A DNA stretch of 55,746 nucleotides from Tepidimonas thermarum (GTDB lineage Bacteria > Pseudomonadota > Gammaproteobacteria > Burkholderiales > Burkholderiaceae_C). The stretch lies in NCBI RefSeq assembly GCF_007556705.1, contig NZ_VJOL01000011.1, forward strand, positions 1 through 55,746. The letters run 5' to 3'. A model generated the notes under the pieces. That model did not search any database. It had not been told where the DNA came from and saw only the letters and a program-made list of their open reading frames with translations. Below are positions 10,600-20,476 of this stretch, in pieces (the first letter of the stretch is position 1; every line of letters starts with the position of its first letter). Made by a program: the position numbers and the translations under genes.

Positions 10600-11733
10600 T
10601 CAGAGCCAGCCGCGCGCGCGCAGCGCGTCTTTGACGATGTTGCCCATGAGCTGGTTGGTGCGTGGCGTGCCGTGGAAGTTGTCCGAGAACACGTAGGTGT
10701 TCCACCACCCCGCACCAGCGCCGGCGGGCGGGTTGGCGCTCAACGCCGCTTCCGTGCAGGTCTGGATGCTGTAGGTCGGCAACCCCTGCGCATCGACACC
10801 CGTGGCGGGACAGGCCGGCGTCGTCGTGTTGCTCAGCCCGTAGGCCGCGGGGGACGCCAGCCATTGGTTGAGCGCGCTGTAGAAGTCCACCACGGCCACG
10901 CGGGACTCGCCTGCCAGGCGCTGCGCCAAGCGTGCATTGAACGCGCCGACCCAGTTTTGCGCCGTGGCCGCGATTTGGGCCGCTGCCGCCGCACCGGCGT
11001 CCCCGCCGCCGCTGGCCTGTGCCACGCCCGCCAACACCGCCTGAAAGCGCGGCGTGCGTGTCACGTCGGGTGCGTTGACCACCACCACGCGGCGCGCGCC
11101 TTTGGCCAGCGCCTCGGCCTGCAGCGTATCCACCAACCGGTCGGCCAGCGCGGCCATGTACGCACCACCCGCCTGGGCCAAGCCTGCCGCGCCGCCAGCG
11201 GCCGCCTGGGCCACTTGGGTGGGGCTGAGCAGCTCGCTCAGCAATGCCGTGTAGGCCGCGCCAGCGTCCGCCGAAGCCTGCAGGTAGGCGCCAATCAAAT
11301 CGGCTGCATCGTTGCCGCCGCCATCCACCAGCAGAATGTCGCTGGGGCTGTATCCCCGTGTGCCCAGGTCGCGCAGCTGTTGCAGCACCGAAAACGGCGT
11401 GCTGTCCCCTGCCGTCCCTACGACGTTGATGCGTGCGCCCCCGACGGCGTAATTCGTGCAATTGGCCGCCGAGGGATTGGGCGCGACCGTGCTCGGGCCG
11501 GTGGCCGTATAGCGCGCGCACAGCGGATCGACGTCCGCGGCCTCGGCCACGTGGTCCACCCAGATGCGGGTGCTGGCCAGGTTGGCCCCCTGCACCGTGA
11601 ACTTGAAGCCGAACGTGCCGCCGTCGGCCAAACTGTCCCCAGCCACCTTGACGGCGGTGACGTCCGAGCCGCCACCGCACGACGCCAGTACAGCGGCAAG
11701 GGCGATGACGCCCACACGATAACTCCAGCGCAT
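10600..11733 (-). CDS. SGNH/GDSL-type lipase/esterase lipoprotein
   Basis: The 377-residue protein starts with a lipoprotein signal: basic N-terminus, hydrophobic run VGVIALAAVLAS and Cys19 in the lipobox LASC, followed by GGGSD. The SGNH blocks are in order: AGDSLADGG (31-39, nucleophile Ser), NYAVGGARIN (block II Gly), VDGGGNDAAD (block III Asn) and SDNFHGTPRTN near the end (Asp and His of the triad). It should hydrolyse ester bonds of an extracytoplasmic lipid or polymer; the substrate is unknown. A perfect AGGAGGT ribosome site lies just before the ATG at 11733, which fixes the start. A palindromic operator lies 22-39 bases upstream. Confidence 0.87.
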   Translation of the reverse strand: MRWSYRVGVIALAAVLASCGGGSDVTAVKVAGDSLADGGTFGFKFTVQGANLASTRIWVDHVAEAADVDPLCARYTATGPSTVAPNPSAANCTNYAVGGARINVVGTAGDSTPFSVLQQLRDLGTRGYSPSDILLVDGGGNDAADLIGAYLQASADAGAAYTALLSELLSPTQVAQAAAGGAAGLAQAGGAYMAALADRLVDTLQAEALAKGARRVVVVNAPDVTRTPRFQAVLAGVAQASGGGDAGAAAAAQIAATAQNWVGAFNARLAQRLAGESRVAVVDFYSALNQWLASPAAYGLSNTTTPACPATGVDAQGLPTYSIQTCTEAALSANPPAGAGAGWWNTYVFSDNFHGTPRTNQLMGNIVKDALRARGWL

Positions 11734-11754
11734 GACAAACCTCCTGGCCAAAAA

Positions 11755-11772
11755 ATCGAACGACCGTTCGAT
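11755..11772 (-). promoter_or_regulatory. Perfect palindromic operator upstream of the GDSL lipoprotein gene
   Basis: The sequence ATCGAACGACCGTTCGAT consists of two exact 8-base inverted arms around a 2-base centre. It ends 22 bases before the GDSL gene's ATG, between a TAGGAT -10-like hexamer (11771-11776, minus strand) and the AGGAGGT ribosome site, so a bound protein would cover the transcription start. The CGAACG-N2-CGTTCG form resembles operators of TetR-family repressors; the regulator itself is not next to it. Confidence 0.6.
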
Positions 11773-11879
11773 CCTAGGGGCGCCCAGGTTCCCTGGCCAT
11801 TCGGGTTCGCCCTGACTGTTGCCTGGGTGCGACAGAGCGGGGACGCGCGGCATCCCCCGGCGCAAGCGGCGCCGATACC

Positions 11880-13280
11880 TCACCCCCGCATCAACGCCTC
11901 GATGGCGTCCGGCTCCACCGGTACGTCGCGTGTGATGAGCTCGCAGCCATCTTCGGTCACCACGGCATCGTCCTCGATGCGGATGCCGATGTTCCAGAAA
12001 TGCGCCGGCACGTTGTCTGCAGGGCTGACGTACAGCCCGGGCTCAATGGTCAGCACCATGCCGGGGCGCAGGATGCGGCTGGGGCGGTCGCGGATGATCT
12101 CGCCGCTGAGCGGGTCGCGCCGCTCGCTGGTCTGCCCCACCGCGCCGGGCTCGACATAGCTGCCCACGTCGTGCACGTCCAGCCCCAGCCAGTGGCCGGT
12201 GCGGTGCATGTAGAAGCGAAAGTAGTGCCGCTGCTCGATCACGTCGTCCAGGTGGCCGACGTCGTTCTTGTCCAGCAGTCCTAGGTCCAGCATGCCCTGC
12301 GCCAGCACCTTGACCGCGGCGTCGTGCGCATCGACGAAGCGCGCCCCGGGGCGGGTCGCATCGATGGCGGCCTGCTGCGATGCCAGCACCAGTTCGTACA
12401 GGTCGCGCTGCGGCCCGCTGTAGCGCCCGTTGGCGGGGAAGGTGCGCGTGATGTCGCTGGCGTAGCCGTCGAGCTCGCAGCCGGCGTCGATGAGCACCAG
12501 CTCGCCGTCGCGCACCGGCGCTGCATCGGCCCGGTAGTGCAGCACGCAGGCGTTGGCGCCAGCGGCCACGATGCTGCCGTAAGCCGGGTACTGCGAGCCG
12601 CTTTGGCGAAATTCGTGCAGCAGCTCGGCATCCAGGTGGTATTCGCGCACGTCCTCGCCGGCGCGGATCATGGCCGCGCAGCGGCGCATGGCGCGGATGT
12701 GCGCCCGTGCGCTGATCTGGGCGGCGCGCCGCATCAAGCCGATTTCGTGCGCATCCTTGATCAGCCGCATCTCGTCGAGCACGGCGCACACGTCGTGCAG
12801 GGCGTGTGGGCACAGCACGCCGTAGCGCACGCGCGCGCGCACCGCCTGCAGCCAGCCCTCGATGCGGCTTTCCAGCCCCGTGTGGGTGGCAAACGGGTAC
12901 CACACGCTGCGGCGGTTTTCCAGCAGCTTGGGCAGTCGCGCGTCCAGCTCGTCCACCGAATACGCCGCGTCCACGCCCAGCGCGGCGGGCGCCGCCGCCG
13001 GCCCCAGGCGGTAGCCATCCCAAATCTCGCGCTCGACGTCTTTGGGTTGGCAAAAGAGCGTGCTGTGCCCCTCGGCGGTGAGCACCAGCCACGCGCGCGG
13101 TTCGGTAAACCCGGTCAGGTAATAAAAGTAGCTGTCGAAGCGGAACAGGTATTCGCTGTCGCGGTTGCGCAGGCGCTCGGGCGCGGTGGGGATGATGGCG
13201 ATGCCGCCGTCACCGAGCTGCGCGGCCAGTCGGGCACGGCGCTGCGCGTACAGGGCCTGGTGGGCAATGGGGGTCGTCAT
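11880..13280 (-). CDS. pepP: Xaa-Pro aminopeptidase (M24B)
   Basis: The 466-residue enzyme removes N-terminal residues preceding proline. The N-terminal creatinase-like domain (about 1-170, including DSEYLFRFDSYFYYLTGFTEP) is followed by the pita-bread catalytic domain. Metal ligands are visible: the Asp pair in LIDAGCELDGYASDITRTFP, His in HRTGHWLGLDVHD, Glu in TIEPGLYV and Glu in GIRIEDDAVVTEDG. The ATG at 13280 overlaps the stop of the upstream nucleotidyltransferase gene (ATGA), so the two are coupled. Length is normal for PepP. Confidence 0.95.
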   Translation of the reverse strand: MTTPIAHQALYAQRRARLAAQLGDGGIAIIPTAPERLRNRDSEYLFRFDSYFYYLTGFTEPRAWLVLTAEGHSTLFCQPKDVEREIWDGYRLGPAAAPAALGVDAAYSVDELDARLPKLLENRRSVWYPFATHTGLESRIEGWLQAVRARVRYGVLCPHALHDVCAVLDEMRLIKDAHEIGLMRRAAQISARAHIRAMRRCAAMIRAGEDVREYHLDAELLHEFRQSGSQYPAYGSIVAAGANACVLHYRADAAPVRDGELVLIDAGCELDGYASDITRTFPANGRYSGPQRDLYELVLASQQAAIDATRPGARFVDAHDAAVKVLAQGMLDLGLLDKNDVGHLDDVIEQRHYFRFYMHRTGHWLGLDVHDVGSYVEPGAVGQTSERRDPLSGEIIRDRPSRILRPGMVLTIEPGLYVSPADNVPAHFWNIGIRIEDDAVVTEDGCELITRDVPVEPDAIEALMRG

Positions 13281-14089
13281 GGCGGTGATGATACGGGCGG
13301 CGCGGTTGGCGCATCGGGCGCTGCGGCATTGAGGGCGGCCCAGCGTTCGGGCGTGCCCACGTCGGTCCAGTCGCCGTGCCAGACCTCGGCTGTTACGCGG
13401 CCGGCCGCCATGGCGCGGCGCAGCAGCGGGGCCAGCGGTGCGGCGACGCCGGCCGGGTTGCCCGGGGGGATGTCGCACCAGGGCGGCTCGAACAGCGCGC
13501 GGCGCAGCAGCGCGACCGTGGCGTAGGTCCAGCGCGCGGCGGGGGCGTCGCCGGTCAGGTCGAGGGCGCGACCATCGGGGCCGAGCCCGAAGTCCCCGCG
13601 CGGGTGGTGCGGCGGGTTGGGCACCAGCCACAGGTGGGCCAGCGCGTCACTGGCCGCAAACCGCGCCCGGGCTGCGGGGTCAAAGCCAAAACCCGGCATG
13701 TACACATCCCCCGCAGCCAGCCAAAACACGTCTTGCAGCCACGGCAGGGCGCGTGCGATGCCGCCTGCCGTCTCCAGCGCGCGGCCAAAGTCCTGTCCCT
13801 CCATCGAATAGTGCAGCGCAAGCGCCTGCGGTGGCTGGCCGTACACCGTGCCCAGGGCCGCCGGGATCTGCTCGCCCAGCCACGCGGTGTTGATCAGGAC
13901 GCGGCGCACGCCCGCACGCGCCAGCGCATCCAGGTGCCAGGCCAGCAGTGGACGGCCGCGCACCGGCAGCAGGGGTTTGGGGCAGGTGTCGGTCAGCGGT
14001 CGCATGCGCTCGCCGCGGCCAGCGGCCAGCAGCAGCGCCTCGGCGCGGTCCGGGCGGGGCAAAGAGCGTTCGGGCATGGAGGACGCCAT
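13277..14089 (-). CDS. MurU-like sugar-phosphate nucleotidyltransferase
   Basis: The 270-residue protein opens with the nucleotidyltransferase signature LLAAGRGERMRPLTDTCPKP and continues as a typical NTP_transferase domain (LPVRGRPLLAWHLDALARAGV, VFWLAAGDVYMPGF, DWTDVGTPERW). It most resembles MurU, the N-acetylmuramate-1-phosphate uridylyltransferase of peptidoglycan recycling, or a related NDP-sugar pyrophosphorylase. The kinase gene amgK that usually accompanies murU is not adjacent; upstream is an unrelated small ORF. Starts at 14089 and 14077 are both possible; neither has a clear ribosome site. It is coupled to pepP. Confidence 0.8.
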   Translation of the reverse strand: MASSMPERSLPRPDRAEALLLAAGRGERMRPLTDTCPKPLLPVRGRPLLAWHLDALARAGVRRVLINTAWLGEQIPAALGTVYGQPPQALALHYSMEGQDFGRALETAGGIARALPWLQDVFWLAAGDVYMPGFGFDPAARARFAASDALAHLWLVPNPPHHPRGDFGLGPDGRALDLTGDAPAARWTYATVALLRRALFEPPWCDIPPGNPAGVAAPLAPLLRRAMAAGRVTAEVWHGDWTDVGTPERWAALNAAAPDAPTAPPVSSPP

Positions 14090-14159
14090 TTTGACTAAAA
14101 TCAATCCGTAGTTCCGGTCCGCGCGGCCGGGCGTTTCACTCAGACCCTGGAGATCTCGC

Positions 14160-14303
14160 ATGGCGCACGTTTCCTCGACCGAGCACAGCCCCGCCGCGGC
14201 CGATCCGGCCGAGGCCATCGTCCACGTGATTCCCTGGTTGGTTCCCGCGGCGGGCGCCATTTTGATGTTCCTGTTGGCGTTCATCGCCGTGTTCATGGCC
14301 TGA
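14160..14303 (+). CDS. Small single-span membrane protein (47 residues)
   Basis: A short reading frame encodes a 47-residue peptide starting MAHVSSTEHSP, with one strongly hydrophobic segment (about residues 25-46, VIPWLVPAAGAILMFLLAFI and on). GGAG about 8 bases upstream of the ATG acts as ribosome site and a TAAAAT -10-like hexamer lies at 14096-14101. A strong terminator follows at 14354-14386. Gene-like organisation with its own promoter and terminator supports a real gene. I do not recognise the family; small one-span subunits of respiratory or transport complexes look like this, but nothing nearby points to a partner. Confidence 0.6.
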   Translation: MAHVSSTEHSPAAADPAEAIVHVIPWLVPAAGAILMFLLAFIAVFMA

Positions 14304-14353
14304 CGGCTGCCACCGAACGCACGGCGCGCCCCGACAGGGCGGCGCCATGTTGT

Positions 14354-14396
14354 AAACCCCGCTGGGCATATGGCCGGGCGGGGTTTGGCTTTTGTG
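14354..14396 (+). terminator. Rho-independent terminator after the small membrane ORF
   Basis: The stem AAACCCCGC (14354-14362) pairs perfectly with GCGGGGTTT (14378-14386) over a 15-base loop and is followed by GGCTTTTG. It lies about 50 bases after the 47-residue ORF. The A-run on the left side would let it work weakly on the other strand too. Confidence 0.75.
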
Positions 14397-14705
14397 CGGT
14401 GTCACCGAGGCGGTGCCACCCCCGTTGCCAGGGGAAGTGGTGCAGACGGCATCGTGTCATGCAAGTTTTGCATGGATTCGGCGATGAGCGCGCCGCGGGT
14501 GTCATACCGGTTACATACAATGGGCCATCGGTCTTGACGGACACCCCGGCCCCACGCGCACCGGCAGGGGCTGGCGGGCTGCCGCCAGCGCGATCCGCTG
14601 GCGGGTGTGCCCGCGAGGCCCCTCCGATGTTGTTCCGCCTCGCCGGGCCTGGGCGACGTGTGTGCACGGCGTCCGTGTCGGCGTTCCAACCGTAGGGTCA
14701 TGGCC
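14387..14705 (+). promoter_or_regulatory. pckG control region and structured leader
   Basis: No gene is seen in these 319 bases. They hold a perfect inverted repeat ATGCAAGTTTTGCAT (14459-14473), a good -10 hexamer TACAAT (14516-14521) without a matching -35, and a leader that can fold in alternative ways. GCTGGCGG (14570-14577) can pair with CCGCCAGC (14582-14589), or CCGCCAGCG (14582-14590) can pair with CGCTGGCGG (14596-14604). The two hairpins exclude each other because they share the middle strand. A further small hairpin GCGGG-TGTG-CCCGC lies at 14601-14614. The arrangement suggests an activator-dependent promoter followed by leader control. Confidence 0.5.
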
Positions 14706-16577
<1,872 letters not shown>

Positions 16578-16602
16578 GGCCGGAGGCCCACTGCGGCGGC
16601 GT

Positions 16603-16620
16603 GGCGGGGCTTTCCCCGCC
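16603..16620. terminator. GC hairpin after pckG
   Basis: GGCGGGG (16603-16609) and CCCCGCC (16614-16620) pair perfectly over a four-base loop, 25 bases after the pckG stop and just before the stop of the convergent membrane-protein gene. There is no T-run, so termination is likely only if other factors help. Confidence 0.4.
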
Positions 16621-16630
16621 AGCCGCGGAA

Positions 16631-17182
16631 TCACACGTAGTACAGGCTGTAGCGGCGGCCGTCGGGCATGACCACCTGCTCGGCGGTGCTCAGCGCCCAC
16701 GCGCGGGTGGCGTGGGCCGTGTCCAGCGCCAGGTCGGGGCCCAGGGGGCTGAGGGCATCGGCCCAGTCGGCCGGCGACGCGGTGGCAGGCGCCGGGCGGG
16801 CCTGCAGGTCGGCGTGCAGGCGGGCGTCGGTGCGGGCCAGCGCCTGGGTGCGGGCTTCGGCCCGGGCCAGCGCGCGGCGCAGGGCCCAGGCGTTGAGGGC
16901 GGCCATGACCCGCTGGGCGGCGTGGCGGGCGGGCGAGGCCAGCAGCAGGCTGCCGGCGAACACCACGGCCCACATCAGGACCCAGGCGCTCAGCAGATCA
17001 CCATCGGCCCAGGTGACCACCAGGCGGTCGGTGACCACGGCCAGCGCGGCGACGCCGGCGGCCAGCAGCAAGGTCGCCAAGGCGCGCGGTGCCGCGCTGC
17101 GCCGCGCGGCCTCGACGTGGGACGGCGCACCCGCGTGGGTCGGCGCGGCTGCAGGGGGCGTTTGCATCATCAACGTGCTCAT
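16631..17182 (-). CDS. Two-span membrane protein of unknown function
   Basis: The 183-residue protein has an Ala/Pro-rich N-terminus, two membrane spans (about 40-60, ALATLLLAAGVAALAVVTDR, and 69-88, AWVLMWAVVFAGSLLLAS), then an Arg/Ala-rich helical stretch (about 89-128) and a soluble tail ending GRRYSLYYV. I do not recognise the family. AAGGAAT sits about 6 bases before the ATG at 17182 and selects it over the ATG at 17197. The gene is divergent from a LysR regulator 105 bases away and might be its target. Confidence 0.7.
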   Translation of the reverse strand: MSTLMMQTPPAAAPTHAGAPSHVEAARRSAAPRALATLLLAAGVAALAVVTDRLVVTWADGDLLSAWVLMWAVVFAGSLLLASPARHAAQRVMAALNAWALRRALARAEARTQALARTDARLHADLQARPAPATASPADWADALSPLGPDLALDTAHATRAWALSTAEQVVMPDGRRYSLYYV

Positions 17183-17263
17183 CGGGATTCCTTTCATGCT
17201 GCCATGCAGCAGAAGATGGTCGAATACTAGGGTTTCCCCGAATGGGTTTCAACTTTTGATTTG

Positions 17264-17278
17264 GAATGTCATACATTC
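17264..17278. promoter_or_regulatory. LysR-type dyad in the 17.2 kb divergent promoter
   Basis: GAATG-TCATA-CATTC is an inverted repeat with 5-base arms ending 9 bases before the LysR gene's ATG, in an AT-rich patch between the divergent genes. Position and shape fit an autoregulatory LysR site; it is short, so confidence is limited. Confidence 0.4.
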
Positions 17279-17287
17279 ACCACGGTT

Positions 17288-18256
17288 ATGAACCCGGTGA
17301 ATTTCCGCACGCTCGACCTCAACCTGCTGCGCGTCTTCGACGAGGTGATGGCCGAGCGCAGCCTGACGCGCGCCGCGCACAACCTGGCGCTGTCGCAACC
17401 GGCGGTCAGCAACGCGTTGCGCCGCTTGCGCGAGCTGCTGGGCGACGACCTGGTGCGCCGCGCGGGCTACGGGGTGGAGCCGACGCCGCTGGCGTTGCAG
17501 CTGTGGCCGGCGGTGCGCGAGGCTCTGCAGCGCCTGCGCGAATCGCTGGCGCCAGGGCCGTTCGACCCGGCCGGGGCGCAGGATGCCTTCGTGCTGGCGA
17601 TGGCCGATGCCACGGCCTCGAAGATCATGCCGGGCCTGGTGGCGATTCTGGATCGCGAGGCCCCGGGCGTGACCCTGCGGGTGCTGCCGCTGACCACGCG
17701 CGATCCGCGCCCGCTGCTCGATGACGGCGGGGTCGATCTGGCGATCGGCTACTTTCCCGGGGTGCTGGCGGAGCTCGGTGCCACGCATCTGCAGGAGCAG
17801 GTGCCGCGCTACGCGTCGCGCCGCCTGTACGAGGGGCACTACATCGTCGCCATGCGGCGCCGCCACCCGCTGGCGCAAGGGCCGCTGACACTGGACGACT
17901 ATTGCGCCGCGCGCCACCTGCTGGTGAGTTTTTCCGGGCGGCCCTTTGGCTTCGTCGACGAGGCGCTGGCCGCGCTGTCGCGCCGGCGGCGCATCGTGTT
18001 GACCGTCAACCAGTTTTTTACCGCGGGTCAGGTGGTGGCCACGTCCGACTTGCTGACCGTGCTGCCCTACCACTTTTTGAGCAGCACCGGCCGCGCTGCG
18101 GAGCTGGCGGTGCAGCCGCTGCCGCTGGCGGTGCCGCGGGTGCACGTGGACATGCTGTGGCATCGGCAAACCGAGTCGGCCAGCGCCCAGCGCTGGCTGC
18201 GCGAGGCGGTGGTGCGCGCCGTGGCCAGTGCGCCGCCGCACCCGGAGGCGTTCTGA
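17288..18256 (+). CDS. LysR-family transcriptional regulator
   Basis: The 322-residue regulator has the N-terminal winged helix LRVFDEVMAERSLTRAAHNL (about 12-31) with recognition helix LSQPAVSNALRRLRELLGDD, and a C-terminal periplasmic-binding-like effector domain. The N-terminus (LDLNLLRVFDEVMAERSLTRAA) is of the NahR/NodD/PbpR-like subgroup. The effector is unknown. Candidate targets are the divergent membrane protein and the metallophosphoesterase, whose start codon overlaps this gene's stop (TGATG). Confidence 0.88.
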   Translation: MNPVNFRTLDLNLLRVFDEVMAERSLTRAAHNLALSQPAVSNALRRLRELLGDDLVRRAGYGVEPTPLALQLWPAVREALQRLRESLAPGPFDPAGAQDAFVLAMADATASKIMPGLVAILDREAPGVTLRVLPLTTRDPRPLLDDGGVDLAIGYFPGVLAELGATHLQEQVPRYASRRLYEGHYIVAMRRRHPLAQGPLTLDDYCAARHLLVSFSGRPFGFVDEALAALSRRRRIVLTVNQFFTAGQVVATSDLLTVLPYHFLSSTGRAAELAVQPLPLAVPRVHVDMLWHRQTESASAQRWLREAVVRAVASAPPHPEAF

Positions 18257-19194
18257 TGCGCATCCAGCTGTTGTCGGATCTGCACCTGGAGGCCAACCCC
18301 GGCTTCGTCCCCACCCCGGCGCCCGACGCCGACGTGCTGGTGCTGGCGGGGGACATCGGCTCGTACCAGCGCCGCGCGGACGGCACGGTGATGGCGCTGC
18401 CGGACTGGGGCTTGCAGGCGTTTTCGCCGCTGCCGCAATACGCGGGTTGGCCGGTGCCGGTGCTGTTCGTGCCCGGCAACCACGAGTACGACGCGCTCGA
18501 CTGGGACGCGGCGCACGCAGGCCTGCGCGCCGCCTGCGACCGACTGGGCATCCAGTGGCTGGAGCGCGCCGCGGCCGTGATCGACGGCGTGCGCTTCGTC
18601 GGCACCACGCTGTGGAGCGATTACGACGCGCTGGCGCAGGTGCCGCAGCGCCGCCAGGGGCGTGAGCGGCCGATCACCGACCCCGAGGCGCACCGGTTGC
18701 GCCAGCGCGAGCGGGCGTTTCGTGCCGCCAATTTCTACCTGACGCAGATGGCCACGCAGCGCCACGGCCGGCTGTTCGACGCGGCCGCGATGCGCGAGGA
18801 GGCGCTGCGCTGTCAGGCCTGGCTGCGCGCCGCGCTGTCCGCTCCGTTCGACGGCCCCACGGTGGTGGTGACGCATTTTGCGCCGTCGCTGCGCAGTGCC
18901 GATCCGCGCTACGGCGTGCAGCCGGGCACCGCCGGGTTTTGCAACGCGCTCGACGATCTGCTGGCGCATGCCGATGTGTGGCTGCACGGGCATTTGCACT
19001 GCCCGCACGACTACCGCGTGGGCCGTTGCCGCGTCGTGGCCAATCCGCTGGGTTACGCGGACAAGGGTGAGCAGGCGGGGTTTGCGCCGCTGTCGGTGGT
19101 GACGGTGCCAGCGCCTGCCGACGCACCGCGGCCGCCGCAGGCGGGCCTTGAGCCGCGGCGCGATAATGCGGGTGAGGGTAGGCAGGCATGTTGA
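18256..19194 (+). CDS. Calcineurin-like metallophosphoesterase
   Basis: The 312-residue protein carries all metallophosphatase blocks: LLSDLHLE (5-12, Asp8 and His10), VLAGDIGS, VPGNHEYD, TTLWSDYD, VVTHFAPS and HGHLHCPHDY. It would use two divalent metals to cleave a phosphomono- or diester; this subfamily (YfcE-distinct, Ser/Thr phosphatase-like) has no assigned substrate. GGAGG at 18244-18248 is the ribosome site, and the ATG overlaps the LysR stop. Its own end overlaps the HD-GYP gene start by 7 bases. Confidence 0.88.
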   Translation: MRIQLLSDLHLEANPGFVPTPAPDADVLVLAGDIGSYQRRADGTVMALPDWGLQAFSPLPQYAGWPVPVLFVPGNHEYDALDWDAAHAGLRAACDRLGIQWLERAAAVIDGVRFVGTTLWSDYDALAQVPQRRQGRERPITDPEAHRLRQRERAFRAANFYLTQMATQRHGRLFDAAAMREEALRCQAWLRAALSAPFDGPTVVVTHFAPSLRSADPRYGVQPGTAGFCNALDDLLAHADVWLHGHLHCPHDYRVGRCRVVANPLGYADKGEQAGFAPLSVVTVPAPADAPRPPQAGLEPRRDNAGEGRQAC

Positions 19195-20444
19195 AACGCA
19201 TTCACGTCCAGGACGTGCGCCTCGGGATGTACATCCATGGCTTCGTCGGGTCGTGGCTGGACCATCCGTTTTGGCGCAACCGCTTTTTGCTGGAGGATCC
19301 GCAGGATTTGGCGCGCATCCGCGCCAGCGCTGTGCGCGAGGTCTGGATCGACGTCAGCAAAGGCGCCGACGTTGCCCCCGACGCGACCGTCACGGCGCAG
19401 GTCGCAGACGAGCAGGCGGTGGCGCAACAAACCCCTGCCGAGCCCCCTCCCGAGCGCGATCTGGCCCCCACGCCGCAGGAGGTCGAGCTCAAGCACGCCT
19501 ACCGGCTGCTCAACAGCGCGCGCAACGCCGTGGCCAGCATGTTTCAAGACGCGCGCATGGGCCGCGCCATCGACCAGGCGGTGGCGCAGGCCGTGGCCTC
19601 GGACATCGCCGATTCGGTCACCCGCAACGGCGGTGCGCTCATCAGCCTGGCGCGCCTGAAGACCGCCGACGACTACACCTACCTGCACTCGGTGGCGGTG
19701 TGTGCGCTGATGGTGGCGCTGGCGCGTCAACTGGGCCTGTCCGACGCGCAGGCGCGCGCCGCAGGCTTTGGCGGGCTGCTGCACGACATCGGCAAGGTGG
19801 ACATTCCGCTGGAGATCCTCAACAAGCCGGGCAAGCTCACCGACGAGGAGTTCGCCATCGTGCGCGAACACCCGCGCCGGGGCTGGCAGCGTTTGCGCGA
19901 CGCCGGCATCGACGATGCGGTGGCCCTGGACGTTTGCCTGCACCACCACAAGCGCGTCGATGGCCGCGGCTACCCGGAAGGGCTGGCGGGCGACGCGCTG
20001 TCGCTGATGGCGCGCATGGGCGCGGTGTGCGATGTGTACGATGCCATCACCTCCAACCGGCCGTACAAAGCGGGTTGGGACCCGGCCGAGTCGCTCAAGC
20101 GCATGGCCAGCTGGCAGGGCCAGTTCGACGAGCGGGTTTTTCAGGCGTTCGTGCGCAGCCTGGGGATTTATCCCGTCGGCTCGCTCGTGTTGCTGAGCAA
20201 CGGCCGGCTGGCGGTGGTGGTGGAGCAGTCGCCGCGCAGCCTGCTCAAGCCCGTGGTCAAAACGGTTTTTTCCACGCGCAGCGGTGAGCGCGTCGTGCCC
20301 GAGCGCATCGACCTCTCGGCGCCCGGCTGCACGGTGCAGGTGGTGCAGCGCGAAGACCCCGCGCGCTGGAAGATTCCCGATCTGGACGAGATCTGGTCCG
20401 GCATCCCGGGCCTGCGACGCGAATACGCCGATACCCGGGCCTGA
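19188..20444 (+). CDS. HD-GYP domain phosphodiesterase (c-di-GMP type)
   Basis: The 418-residue protein starts with a DUF3391 domain (KRIHVQDVRLGMYIHGFVG, to about 130) followed by an HD-GYP domain. The metal-binding HDIGK (about 198-202), the HHHKRVDG segment and the GYP signature DGRGYPEGL are intact, so it probably hydrolyses cyclic di-GMP to GMP, lowering the messenger that favours biofilm. No sensor or membrane span is seen. The start overlaps the metallophosphoesterase end. Confidence 0.92.
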   Translation: MLKRIHVQDVRLGMYIHGFVGSWLDHPFWRNRFLLEDPQDLARIRASAVREVWIDVSKGADVAPDATVTAQVADEQAVAQQTPAEPPPERDLAPTPQEVELKHAYRLLNSARNAVASMFQDARMGRAIDQAVAQAVASDIADSVTRNGGALISLARLKTADDYTYLHSVAVCALMVALARQLGLSDAQARAAGFGGLLHDIGKVDIPLEILNKPGKLTDEEFAIVREHPRRGWQRLRDAGIDDAVALDVCLHHHKRVDGRGYPEGLAGDALSLMARMGAVCDVYDAITSNRPYKAGWDPAESLKRMASWQGQFDERVFQAFVRSLGIYPVGSLVLLSNGRLAVVVEQSPRSLLKPVVKTVFSTRSGERVVPERIDLSAPGCTVQVVQREDPARWKIPDLDEIWSGIPGLRREYADTRA

Positions 20445-20445
20445 C

Positions 20446-20464
20446 GGCGCCCACCGGTGGCGCC
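20446..20464. terminator. Hairpin between convergent HD-GYP and ArgP-type genes
   Basis: GGCGC and GCGCC flank the palindrome CACCGGTG, giving a nearly perfect stem in the 32-base gap between two convergent genes. No T-run follows on either strand. Confidence 0.35.
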
Positions 20465-20476
20465 GGCGCGGGCGGC

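Noticed and set aside
8923-12159. Plus-strand open frame of 1078 codons across the Lon-like, GDSL and pepP genes
   Set aside because: It crosses three real genes in other frames or on the other strand and has no recognisable domain; long stop-free frames are expected at about 70 percent GC.
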